The notes beneath the pieces were generated by a model. That model ran no database searches. It was given only the letters and a program-made list of their open reading frames with translations, and was not told where the DNA came from. Shown here in pieces: positions 22,515 through 33,344 of a stretch of DNA of 64,000 nt. The position numbers and the translations under genes are program-made. The stretch is from Gonapodya prolifera JEL478 (taxonomy: Eukaryota > Monoblepharomycota > Monoblepharidomycetes > Monoblepharidales > Gonapodyaceae), in contig KQ965735.1 of NCBI GenBank assembly GCA_001574975.1, positions 386,204 through 450,203 of the forward strand. Reading direction: 5' to 3'. Each line of letters begins with the position of its first letter. Position 1 is the first letter of the stretch.

Positions 22515-24081
22515 ATGATCCAACGGGGGAGCACCGCCAACAGTCGACTCATCCGAGCATCGCTGCGCGTCTTCTTTGCGGTGGCCCTGCTCGCCCTGGC
22601 AACCGCAGAGTCGGTGTGTGCTGACCGGCGGCCCCCATCTGCTCACCCTCTCACCGCGTCTTGCTCACACACGTCCAATTAGTGTGTGATTAGATCCTAC
22701 GATGACATTTCGGGTTGCCTCTCGTCCACCGACATCCTCATGCAAGGGCCCTTCACCGTTCCAGCCAACAAGGTTGTTAACATGGGCTCGTTAAATAATG
22801 GCACGAGAGTGACGGTCTCGGGGACCGTGTCGTGGGCGAACGGTACTAGGAGCACGTATCTCTTCACCCTGGGCGGCTCGGGTATTGTTTTTGATGGTAT
22901 GGGGACCGGTGTGCACTCGCTTTCGCCGATGTGGTCTTGAATACTGGTCGACCCAGGTACCAATGGCACGTTTGATGGCCAAGGACCGCAATACTGGGAT
23001 GGTCTCGGAACAAAGTAGGAGCGTTGGATGGTCCCCGTGCGGAGTGCTCACGAAACGCTGACGATGTCGGCTCCGCAGCGGTGGGGTGCGGAAGCCCAAC
23101 TTCATCAAGATCCAAACGAAGGGTGGCTCGTACATCAAGGGTCTCACGGTCAAAAATGCTCCGGCTCACATTGTTCGGGTCGCTGCGTCTGACACGGTCT
23201 TTGATGGACTGATCATAGACAATTCGGATGGGGACCAAATTGTGAACGGAAAGACCCTCGGGCACAATTCAGATGCGTTTGGTGGGTCTTGAACGAGTGT
23301 TCTGCGATGATTAAGTTGACCCCTGTCCCAGACGTTTCTGCGACAAATGTCACTATTCAGAATACAAAGGTTCATAACCAAGACGATTGCGTGGCTCTTC
23401 AGGGAGATAACATCCGTTTCTACAACAACTACTGCTACGGAGGCCACGGAATAAGGTGCGCTCCCAATGTCCATTGTACTGCCATCAAAGACTCATGATA
23501 GCTCACTTCCAAAACCAGCATTGGATCCGTTTCCACGGGAGAAACCGTGTCAAATATCCACGTCAAAGATTGCACGTTGGTGTCAAACACAAATGGTCAG
23601 TACCATTCAGATCACATCAATTTGTTGGTGGAAACGAACGATTGATATTCTGAACGAAACTCATTTCACTGGAATGCACCGTGGCTACAACCAGGGCTTC
23701 GAATAAAAGTGAACTCGGGCGCAACGGGTGGCTACGTGCGGAACGTCCTGTGGGAAAACATCATGATGAAACAGATTACCACCTACGGAATTGTAATTGA
23801 GCAAGACTACCTAAATGGCGGTAAGTGTCAATGTTGCTCCAATGTTCGCACACTCCATGAACCCATCAATTCCGCATTCAGGTGCAACCGGGCATCCCAC
23901 AGGCGGAATACCCATCTCCAACATTACCGCGCTGCGTGTGTTCGGCACCGTGACGGCGGAGGCCAAAAACAGTGTGTACATCTTGTGCGCCAACTGCACA
24001 GACTTTCACTTTCAGGACGTGGCCATACGCGGTATGCCGGGGAATTGCTCGGGGATTGTACCATTACCGAAGGGGTGCTGA
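22515..24081 (+). CDS. Secreted endopolygalacturonase (GH28)
   Basis: Eight exons (22515-22613, 22683-22896, 22957-23014, 23079-23281, 23332-23455, 23519-23595, 23695-23820, 23882-24081) join in frame to give 333 residues. The N-terminus is a signal peptide (RVFFAVALLALATAES). The glycoside hydrolase 28 signatures are all there across exon joins: NSDAFD (NTD motif, Ser for Thr), NQDDC (catalytic Asp pair), GGHG (catalytic His) and RIK (substrate binding). The enzyme hydrolyses alpha-1,4-galacturonan in pectin outside the cell, so this fungus or its ancestor used plant or algal-like cell wall material. The seven introns are 46-103 bases. Nothing is broken. An upstream in-frame Met at 22425 is less likely because it would push the signal peptide inward. 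Confidence 0.9.
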
Positions 24082-24518
24082 AGAACAATGTGTCTGGCCG
24101 GATGTGTCAGGAGGGAGCGGCGTGTTTTGCGCTGACAGCGAGGATAATGTGTAATCAGCGTAGGCAGCCTGAAAAAGCCCAAACGTGTGCCGAAAATGCG
24201 AGAGTTCGGCCTTTCAATCCCTAAGGTTGCGCCGCGTGAAGTGATATTCTGCTGAGATTTGAACTTGGAGACACGTTATTTGTCAACATGCAGCCTAAGA
24301 CGGGGCAATTCGACTAGCGGTCGCAGAAATTGTCCGGTAACACTTTCAAATAAGTCATATCTTTTGTGGCGATGAAAAAGAGCCTCGCGATGATGGGTCC
24401 AATTCACCCTCTTAAGGGTCCGAGGGCGGTGATCAATGCGAAGCCTCCATGTGATTGCGCCAGAATTAGCATATCGTTTCTTCTCTCGGTGCGTTGTTTC
24501 GTGTTTTTGAATTCCCCC
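24082..24518. other. Intergenic region, no gene seen
   Basis: This holds the 3' flank of the polygalacturonase and the promoter of the MFS gene. An open frame runs in from 24366 but looks like leader sequence. Confidence 0.4.
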
Positions 24519-26397
24519 ATGTCCGGAGCGAACAGCGGTTCTGAGCGCTCCTCAACGTTTACCAGGTCGCCCCCCGATGGATCCGACACCATCACCATCA
24601 ATCCCCCTCACCCACCTCCCTCCAACAATGTCCCCTTCGCGGCGCAATGGCTTCTCTTCTTTGTAGCCTCGGCGCTGGTCTCGATGAACAATCAATATCT
24701 CCAGCCACTGCTCGACTTCTATCACGTGCTTTTCGGGATCAGTGCATCTGAAGCTGGATTGATCCAGACTGCTCTCAGTGCCGGATACCTCGTTGGACTT
24801 ATTGATGTTTCACCACTGGGAGATGTATTACCAAAGAAAACGTAAGTGTCACCGTCACAGCGAAGCTCACAATTCTTTCCGCGTGACGTGCCTGCCTTCG
24901 TCCTCCTTATGATATGTACCTCTCCAACCAGAGTGGTCATGACAGCCATCTTTCTTCTAGCAATTGTGAACGAATGCACGGCATTCGTCAAGACGTATCG
25001 CCTCTTTGTAGTGGGCTACTTCGGCATTGGGCGCGTAACGGGTAGTGTAAGTGACGCATTCTTTCGCCATCAAGGGATATCAGTAACTCACGTGGCCGGC
25101 CACACTTGCTCTGGACCAATGAAACCGTCAGCTCAACATACTAATGGCAGTGGGAGCCGAGATCGCCGCCCCTGAGCATCGAGGATCTGTCATTGGATCA
25201 TTAGCGTCAGGAAATAAGGTACAAATTCGATGTCTTTTAATTCAACGTACCGTGAGAACCCACGACCTTCTCACGCAGATCGGGGTTCTTGCGGCTCGCC
25301 TCGTTTCCGGCGCGATCACAGATACTCTCGGATACCAATGGGTATACCACATCGCAGCTGTGGTTATGACCATCCTCGGTGTCGTTTTGTACTACTGCCT
25401 TCCAACAGTGACGGCCCCTGTGAACGACACCATATTATTGACACGCGAAGGAGGCTCCCACGAGTCGCAGACTCGGGGTATCAAACACCTTGCTGTCGCA
25501 TATTGGCGGCTGCTAACGTCCATGGGCACAATGCTTTTGGAGCACCCCATGTTTCTTCAAGGTGGGCATTCCGCATCCGAGTGGTGCTATCGTTACTCTC
25601 CCGTGACGACAGGGTTCCTTACGACTCAACCTTATTCACCAACGGGACAGTTTGGATCATGGCCGTCCTGATGGTCGTGGCATTCAGTACCTTCTGGTCC
25701 ACGTCCACTTTCTTGCTCGCGGGCCCGCCTTACAACGTTAGCCCGCAAAAGATCGGCACACTGGGCTTGGCTGGTATTGCGGGTATTCTGGTCACCCCAC
25801 TTCTCGGACATCTTGCTGATAGCGTTCCACACCATCGCGTGAGTTTGCACCGCGCTTCATTTTCTTCACCCTCCACGCATTCACACTACGTGTCCAGATC
25901 AACAGCGTCGGCACCACAATGAGCGTGCTCATCTGGATCACGCTTCTTTTCTTTGGTAGTCGTTCACTTATTGCTGTTTTGGTGCTGCGTTCTTCTTGGT
26001 CGTTGCAACGTTCTCGGTGACGCTTGTCAATCGAGCTGTCGCTGTGAAACTTTTACCACACGTCATGGCACGTGCAAACGCAACCTGTGAGAGTCATGAT
26101 CTCCCCAAATTCATTCGACTCCGCTCAGCGTTGACAAGGTCCCATCTTTGTGCCACACAGACAGCATTGCCTGGTCTATTGGGCAGTCGGTTGGCTCTGC
26201 ACTCGGGCCAATTCCTCTGGGCCATCTTTGGCTGGTCTGGAACCGCTGCTGTGGGAATATCCTGCGCAGTTGTGGTCCAGGTCATTTCGTTCATTCCAGT
26301 CGATGAATCGTTGGATATTCACAATCGGCTCGTGGACGATGACAAGCAAGCGGGATATGGGACATTTTCAGAAGACGTCGAGCCTGACGCGGTGTAG
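24519..26397 (+). CDS. MFS transporter with two apparent frame breaks
   Basis: Multi-exon, 12-helix major facilitator. Readable parts: a Pro/Ser-rich N-tail, AAQWLLFFVASALVSMNNQYL, AGLIQTALSAGYLVGL with PLGDVLPKK (the loop 2-3 position), TVVMTAIFLLAIV, ILMAVGAEIAAPEHRGSVIG, IGVLAARLVSGAITDTLGYQW, a central loop, VWIMAVLMVVAFSTFW, GLAGIAGILVTPLLGHLAD and the end FGWSGTAAVGISCAVV. The layout resembles multidrug or sugar-efflux MFS proteins; substrate unknown. Most introns keep the frame. Near 25960 and again near 26200 the helix-coding frame changes without a usable intron, so either the gene is decaying or the assembly has single-base errors (a T run sits at the first site). Confidence 0.6.
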
Positions 26398-26743
26398 TGC
26401 AACGTGCTTACAAACTGTCGTGTGATTCCGCAATGCGTTTCTAGATCTGTTAGATATATTGCTCTTAATCGTCGTTTACAGTCATCAGCGAACTTAATTG
26501 TATTATTCAAGAACTAGAACTTAGAGCAGACTATATTTTTGCAAAGATTGCTTCTCGAACCGGATCCTGTGAGCTCTGTTGCCCACAGGTTGTTGAGCGC
26601 GAAAGGTTATCCGGAAACTCCATATTCCCGACAAGGCAGGAGGTTGCGTTCTTAAAACCTGACCACGGCCGCGGATGCCCTGCTCTGGCCAGAACAGTTC
26701 CGAGTCTTTCATGCAATTCAACCCATCCCTTTCTTTCTCTCCA
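26398..26743. other. Intergenic region upstream of the cysteine-rich gene
   Basis: AT-rich promoter region. The segment 26483-26520 (TCATCAGCGAA followed by TTGTA) is imperfectly repeated at 28358-28405, just after the same gene. Confidence 0.4.
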
Positions 26744-28214
26744 ATGCGCTGCTTGCGTCTCATCTCATCCGCCTCGGTGGTCCTCACCCTGCTCTTTTGC
26801 TTCTGTTTTGCGTGTGCTTCGGCTACCTCCGCCGAACTCCCAAATAAGCTCCTCACGCGTAGTAATCTTGAGCGTCGCGAGATTGCGGACTGGCAGACGT
26901 GTTACAATCCGATCCAAAGCGGCAGTGGTAGTTCATATTCGGGCTGTGCCAACAGGAAAGCCGTGTGTTGCGTGGCTGTGGGCGATGGGACGAAAGCCAC
27001 ATGCAGGTGTGTTGATCCCCTTCGAATGCTGCACCCAAGCTATCTCAATGTGTGACGCTGCATTGTGTTGTTCTCTTAGACCCAATGGGAGCGGTGAGCA
27101 CATTTGTATTTTCAAGAATCCACTTACAGGGTGCAGAATTCCACATCTACCACGCTGATAGGTTGTGCAAGTCATATACCTAGCTACGCTGACTGGCAAA
27201 CGTGCTACTCTCCTATCCAAAACGGCGGTGGCGGCGCATCAAGCAATGTCTGTGCGAACTCAAAATCTGTTTGTTGCGTAGCTGTAGGAGACGGCACGAA
27301 GGCGACTTGCAGGTCTGTCAGTGCCTTCGCGAAAGATCAAACCAGAAGAGTTGGTGATCATGCTTGCCTCGCATTGTCTACATTCGAATATCGAACATAC
27401 ATATATGAACCACATGTTCGGAAACCTCAGACCCAATAGTAGTGGTGAGCATAGCGTGACTCATCTTCTGTCAACTTTGGTGCCTTTGTTGGAATCACTA
27501 TGCTCCACCAACAATTGTAGGGTGCGCAAGTCATATACCTAGCTACGCGGACTGGCAAACGTGCTACTCTCCTATCCAAAGCGGCGGTGGCGGCGCATCA
27601 AGCAATGTCTGTGCGAACTCAAATTCTGTTTGTTGCGTGGCTGTAGGCGATGGCACCAAGGCAACATGCAGGTGATTTTCTGACCGTTGTTTCATCCTTG
27701 TCTTCTCCGAAAATGTAACATTGATATATTGTTGTTCTTTTCGCTTCCCTTTTACGGAATGCCACTACCCCATCCGCAGACCTTATCATAGTGGTAAGTT
27801 ACTGTGGCTTGTGTCCTTGATCTCACGGTCTCTACTGAATTAAATTTTCGTGCTTGTTTGATCTGTTATCACCATACCTTCATACGTGCGTTCTATTCTA
27901 CATCGGTTCCTTCAGGATGCGCCCCGAGAATTCCCAGTATTGCAGACTGGCAAACATGCTCTTTCGGGGGGGGGGGTGCGGCGAATGCCGGATGCGCCAA
28001 TCCAAAGGCTGTGTGTTGCGTGGCAGCTGGTGATGGCACGAAAGCAACTTGCAGGTGCGTCAAGATCAGGTACCAGAATTGAGTCAAGAGATTTGACACG
28101 AAGCTCCGTTGGGATATTCATAGGCCAAATGCGAGCGGTAAGTTGATGAGACCAGTGTTACTTTCACAGAAAGAAGGACGACTCAAACCATTTTTGTAAT
28201 CAGGTTGCAGATGA
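26744..28214 (+). CDS. Secreted modular cysteine-rich (knottin-like) repeat protein
   Basis: Nine exons: 26744-27006, 27080-27093, 27162-27312, 27431-27444, 27521-27671, 27780-27793, 27916-28054, 28124-28137 and 28204-28214. All junctions keep the frame and give 256 residues. After a signal peptide (SVVLTLLFCFCFACASATS) come four copies of one domain. Each has an ADWQTC start, a Gly/Ser loop, then C..N....VCCVA.GDGTKATC, followed by R-P-x-x-SG and C. The Cys order C-C-CC-C-C is that of inhibitor cystine knots; the fold is an inference. Each unit is one long exon plus a 14-base microexon encoding the R-P-x-x-S-G linker. The final exon adds only the last Cys, Arg and the stop. The protein is extracellular, probably disulfide-rich, and of unknown role. 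Confidence 0.8.
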
Positions 28215-28481
28215 GATCTATAAAGACGCTTGAGGTGGGGTGGTGGGGTGGGAAGTTGTTTGGATCATGACCAGATCTTGCAATAACTTCTGCTAGACTT
28301 GCGAAACATCGGCTCATTATCGTAATTTAATTTAAAAAATTGCAGTCAATCAGTCAGTCATCAGCGAATTGATTGTACCATTAAATTAGAATATTGTAGC
28401 TGTCCATTATCATTATGAAACAATATGCTCATTATCGTTCCTTAGCACTCCACCCCAATCCCAGCTGTACATTATCAACCC
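28215..28481. other. Short AT-rich intergenic segment
   Basis: Lies between convergent gene ends. It holds the second copy of the TCATCAGCGAA...TTGTA motif near 28358 and otherwise nothing seen. Confidence 0.4.
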
Positions 28482-31400
28482 CTATCTCACCAAAAAGCTC
28501 GCTCTACTTTTCCTCCTTTCCACGGTGATTGAACCATCTACCTTAACTTGTCCAAGAGGGGCACTTTCCGCGACTCTGTCTCCAGGTAACACCAGATCCT
28601 CTTTCACTGCCGCTGGAGAAGGAGGCGGTCGAACTTCCTCAAGTCGCGCAAGCATGTCCTTCTCGTACCCCGGGGTGAAGTACCTGACGATTTCGTCAGG
28701 GAAACACGCGTTGATCTCACACACGGCTTCCGCCAGGAGTGACAATTCTGGCGCGACGGCAGGGGTCGGGTCGGGGAGGGAGGGGCGGGAGTTTAAAATC
28801 GACGCAGGTCCATCGGGCGGTCTCAACAGGTGCAGAACTCGCTGAGCCGCTTCGAGTGCGCCGCAAGAAGCCATCTCTCGACGTGCGGCGGGGTCTTTGG
28901 CGAGGATCTTGGCGATTTGGCGGTACGTGGGAGCGAGAATGTGCGGAGGATGTGAGAACATGTTGGCATCAGAGTGTCGGCGAACTGCAGCATTTTTGGA
29001 ATCGCTGTTTGGTGGGAGGGGAGCTGCAGCTAAGATGGGCTGGGCGACAAGCGGGAGCAGTGGCGCAAGATTGAATGTTTTCGCGAGGATGAGGAGTAGT
29101 GAGGATTTGACCTTTTGCCGCAGACGATAGTGCAGAAAGGGCAATGTCAGTTCCACTCATCCCATTATGTATCGGCACCAGAGCCCACCCACCTTGTCAC
29201 CAAAATCCGACCTCCCCTTAAATCTCGTCGCAATCCCCGCCATCTTCTCCAGCACGCCATCCCCGCCCACCATCCTCGCGTGTTCCGACGAATGCCTCCC
29301 CATCTGGGCGAGACACGCGGCAGCCGCGACTGCGGCCTTGATGTCGGGCTCAGCGAGGTCGCACGGCACCAAGCACGGGTCGAGGCACGCCACAAGGGCG
29401 GGGAGGGCGGACGAGGCGAGACATGCGAGGGCGAGAGACTCAGAGGAGCAGGAGAGGTGGGTAAGTGTGAGGATTGCTGTGTGAAGTGTGAGTGAAGTGG
29501 AGTACTCCAAAACAATGCTTCACACGAACGAGCCCACCTGGCATCTTGGCCGCACCCCTTGCTCGACTCAAAAAATCTACCACGGGTCCAATAGCCCCAA
29601 AACTGGCCGCCATTTGCGCGAGCTGGGAACCAAAACGGGAATATTAACATTGTGGGTCCGAGAATCCCATCTTCAACAACTCCACGCAAACCTCACCTCC
29701 ACCGAATGTTTCACCACAGCCTCCATCACGCCGACGGCGGCTTTAGCGACGGCCTGATCCTCTTCGGCGGAGCACCGCACGGCGCTTTCGACACCACCTG
29801 CGTCCGCGACGGCCTCAGCCAGATCGGCCGTGTGGCACAAACGCGATATGGAGACAAGGGATGAGCGCCGGAGGGTGCTGGATGGGTGCCGGAGAAGGGA
29901 GAGAAGAGGAGGAAGCGCGGAGTGGGTGAGCAGGGCGTGGGCGAGCTGGGTGTGGAGTGAAATGAGTGGTGTTGTGAATCAGGATTGGGAGCCGAGAGCG
30001 GGAGGCGGCAAGAGCGGGATTAAAATAAACAAGCTCCAAGCTCCAGAATATTTTTTTTTCCATTCTGACCGAGATCCTGCTCCTCCCCTTCCCCCACCCC
30101 TCTCCGCTCAACCACGCAAACCCTTTAAGACTCACGCTAGGACCGTGAGCGGCCACCTCCCCAATGGCTGCCACTGCCGCCCTCTTGACGCCAAGTTCAG
30201 GCTCCTCGGCACAGGCGATGAGGGGGGGAAGAACGGAGAGAGACGCGAGCGACGCGGCGAGATCTGCGGTACAGTGGAGAGCAAGGGGTACGTGATTGAG
30301 AAGAGAGAACGTGTTGCACGTGTGTCAACGCAACATTCTGATTCCCACAACACTGTGTCCCCGCTCGTGCTGTGTTGCATCCCCAGCACTCGACACATAC
30401 CCGCACCCTGCCCCGCCACAGCTCCAACCCCCCACGCGGCCGCTTCCTTGACGGTCGGGTCCGGATCCGAGAGCGCGGCGACCATGCGCGGAAGCGCGCC
30501 CTGCTCCGCGATGGCGCGGGCGAGGTGGGACGCGTGGAGCGAGGTGTAGCGCAGGGCGAGGAGGGAGAGGCGCTTTAGGTGGCGCTGGGGTGGGGGTGGG
30601 GGTGAGGAAGGGGAATGGGGGNNNNNNNNNNNNNNNNNNNNNNNNNNNNNNNNNNNNNNNNNNNNNNNNNNNGTTGAACATCAGCACGGTGCTTGGAAGC
30701 AACTCTGAAGGGATTCACTCCATTTGATGTAGTGGTCAGCGGGGCGAAAGGGGAGCGACGATTTCCCATGCAAGCAGGCATTGGCATTCTGCGTGCGACA
30801 GTTCGCCTCCGCTCCGGTAGGATATCGCTCCGCGAGAAAGAGTATTCGCGCTTCGGGTAGAATAGTCGCCTCGGGCGGACACCTCGGTCCAGTGATTCGC
30901 ACTTTAGGAGTATACACGCTCCGTGTGGAATAGTCGCCACCGGCGGACATTTCTGTCAAGTGCTTCGCACTTTTGGCCCCGGTTTCCTCGCTCCTCCATC
31001 ACTCGATAGGGGAGTCTTCATTTCTATTTTTCATTGGGAATGATGGAGCAAATGATGGAAGTACACCAACATTTGAACTCTCGGCGCACGATATGAGCGT
31101 CTGCACGAGCCCTTCATGAACGATCGCCTCTGCCGCCTCGGGCGAGTTCTCTGCGAGTCTTGCGACGGCAAGTATGGCCGACGTCTGGACGTGCAGTGAG
31201 CAGTCCTTGAGCAGGGGGTTGAGCAGGGACAGCGTTCCCTCGGACAGCAGGATGTTGGTGTTGAATGGAGCAGCGGAGAGTTCTGCTATGGAGTGTGCGA
31301 ATGCGAGCCGGTCCCGCGCGTACCGATCGAGCGTGGTGGAGATGGACTTTTGTTGGGGTGCGCGAGACACGGACACGTGATTGGATTGCGCCGATGGCGG

Positions 31401-31610
31401 CACGGGCGATGTCGCGGGTAGGGCAGGAAGGGGATTAGGTTTGTCTGGCTTGATACCGGGGGCAGTCACGCCGCCCGCGCCCGCGTTCCGGTGCAACGTC
31501 GCGGTGCGAGGTCTGGCAGCGTGCACCTTCGATCCGTTCCATCCCGAGCTTGCACGCGGGGGCGCCGTCGAGGGGCGGAGCATCGCTGGTGTCGCTGTAG
31601 TCTCGCGCAC
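28482..31610 (-). CDS. SPAG6: SPAG6/PF16 axonemal central-pair protein
   Basis: Multi-exon armadillo-repeat gene read from Met near 31610 to TAG at 28484-28482. The N-terminal exon has a low-complexity leader, then TLDRYARDRLAFAHSIAELSA and VQTSAILAVARLAENSPEAAEAIV. The next exon (about 30586-30415) reads HLKRLSLLALRYTSLHASHLARAI and DPDPTVKEAAAWGVGAVAG. Further repeats follow (AAIGEVAAHGP, HTADLAEAVADAGGV, DIKAAVAAAACLAQMGRHSSEHARMV). The C-terminus holds ALEAAQRVLHLL and INACFPDEIVRYFTPGYEKDML, the diagnostic SPAG6 ending. The protein stabilises the C1 microtubule of the flagellar central pair, so the organism makes motile zoospores. The intron from 31068 to about 30587 contains an assembly gap and repeats; no coding segment seems missing. 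Confidence 0.9.
30623..30672. other. Assembly gap (50 N)
   Basis: A run of exactly 50 N lies within an intron of SPAG6, next to repeated DNA. The true size is unknown. Confidence 0.95.
30740..30980. repeat. Tandem/dispersed repeat R2 in SPAG6 intron
   Basis: Several units of GAATAGTCGCC...GGCGGACA followed by GTGATTCGCACTTTAGGAGTA-like text recur three to four times with divergence. The same unit is recognisable in reverse at 16005-16155. Confidence 0.55.
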
Positions 31611-31950
31611 GTCTCGCAGGAGGGAGAGGGGGGAATGGAGCAGAACAATGATTTCTTCAGTAGATTTGCTGTGGTCTCACGTACTGAGGGAAACCAACAA
31701 GACACATGCTTAGGTGCATCCGGGCCTGCAATATCAAATGCCTTTGAGAATGGCAAGCGTTGCAATCACATGGTTATTATGGCAAATCACAATGCAGGGC
31801 TGAGTTTGTGGCTGTGCCAGCGGCAAAGAAATTCAAAATCACCTGGTTTTCCTTTTGTGTCATCCAAACCCGAGTTTGATTTTCGTCACACAGACACACG
31901 CAAGGTCTCGAAACTGGTCCACGGCTTTTGCATCATCTCTTTTGGAACGG
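31611..31950. other. Presumed SPAG6 promoter and mobile-element left flank
   Basis: Composition shifts here from GC-rich host DNA to the AT-richer mobile region. No gene is called, and the left end of the element could not be fixed because I found no terminal inverted repeat. Confidence 0.35.
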
Positions 31951-32998
31951 TACATGGTGGTTTGCTGTCATTTTTGTCATCGTTGCGCTCACGCCATCAC
32001 GTTTGCTCACTGACATCGCTCTGATCCAACAGCATCGGCTCCAAGCTCGCCTTCTTGCACTGAAAAGCAACCCTCGCGCCACCACTTTTGATTTCAACAC
32101 CAAGTGAGTGTGATGCCTTTGACTTTTGTTCTTGTCACTTCAAACTCAGCATTTTTCTTTTCACTTCCTTGCACACTCCTCTACACTCCACTCCACTACT
32201 TTCATCACTCTCGTTACCCTACATCAAATGCCGTTCTGGCTCTCTCTGTGGTCTGGAACTCTTGCATCCTCTTCCATCAAGTGATACAACCCTCCCTCTT
32301 TCTTGTCTGCCCCCTTGACTCTCTGTACAACGTCAAGTTCCCTCCACTGCCTCGTACATCACTGCCAAGACCCCTCGTCTCAATAACCCATTGTGTTCTC
32401 CAGGTGACGACTACACCAAATGGACCGCAGCCACTGTCTGTATTGGTACAACTGATTGACACTGCCTCAATTGGGACACAAATGTGCAGCACTGCACAAT
32501 GGCTCAACCTCCGCAGGGGTTACAAGGTGATTCAGAAAACTCTCTCATGAGTCTTGTCCTGCTTGTGTATTGAAGCTCTTCCTTTCAACATTCCTGTGCC
32601 TTCTTCTCTACAGGCTCAATCTTCTGAATCACCTCCCTTAACCTCTTGACTTGTTGTCAACACCATTGTCCCTGTCATTGAGCCCATGCTGGCAGCCATT
32701 GCCAATCTCCCTACTCTCCTCTCAGCGTGTCAACCTTGAAAACGCAGGAGATCATTCAAGGAATGGCAGGAGAGGGCGTGGGAACTCTGAGAACAGAGGA
32801 GGGCCTTCAAGGTCTGGTAGGAATGCATGTGTTACAAGCAACACCAGGAGGAGACCATGGACAACCAAGTCTATGTGTTCAACTGGAGCCCTGAACTGAG
32901 GAGATGCAAGGCTGAAAAGGTGAGAGATAAAGTGCAAAGACTTGCAACACTCATGTGTTTATTAAGCTTATGTATGTGCTTCCAGGCTTTGCCATTGA

Positions 32999-33112
32999 AC
33001 TGCAAATACTGTGCTCCTCACCATACCTCCTCTTGTTGACCTCTTCTTTAGAACTCAAACTTTCCTCCAACTTGTTCTGTCTGTGGATGGGCTGGTCATG
33101 AAACTGAATGCA
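32999..33112 (+). other. Relic coding segment with two zinc-knuckle-like motifs
   Basis: CKYCAPHHTSSC at about 33001-33036 and CSVCGWAGHETEC at about 33074-33112. The second has the C-x2-C-x4-H-x4-C spacing of CCHC zinc knuckles, which bind RNA or single-stranded DNA in many mobile-element proteins. The frame between and around them is interrupted, so this is a relic or is spliced in a way I cannot resolve. Confidence 0.45.
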
Positions 33113-33159
33113 GAGCAAGTGTGTGTTCATTCCTCAAGGTATTTATAAAGCAGGTGTGT

Positions 33160-33343
33160 TATGTCACACTGACATCCACTAACGTGGAGTATATAGTGTA
33201 GTATGAGTGTTGGGTATCAGCTGCTGTGCCACTACTGTGGCCGTGGGTTTAGATGTGCACACCTGCAGGACGTGCCCTAAGTTTGGCATCACGTTCCTGC
33301 AGTTTACAGGCTCGTGCAGCTCACCTAGGTTGTGTAGCATTAT
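33160..33343 (+). repeat. Direct repeat D, left copy (intron-less)
   Basis: Over 90% alike by eye to 35327-35568. It shares the TGACATCCACTAAC start, the TGTGCCACTACTGTGGCCG core and the GCTCACCTAGGTTGT end. Unlike the right copy it lacks a 60-base block with GT...AG ends. Confidence 0.75.
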
Positions 33344-33344
33344 G

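Noticed and set aside
32104-32550. 148-codon plus-strand frame as a complete gene
   Set aside because: The text mixes intron-like pyrimidine-rich DNA with a short coding-like end and has no domain. It is better seen as part of the decayed left side of the mobile element.
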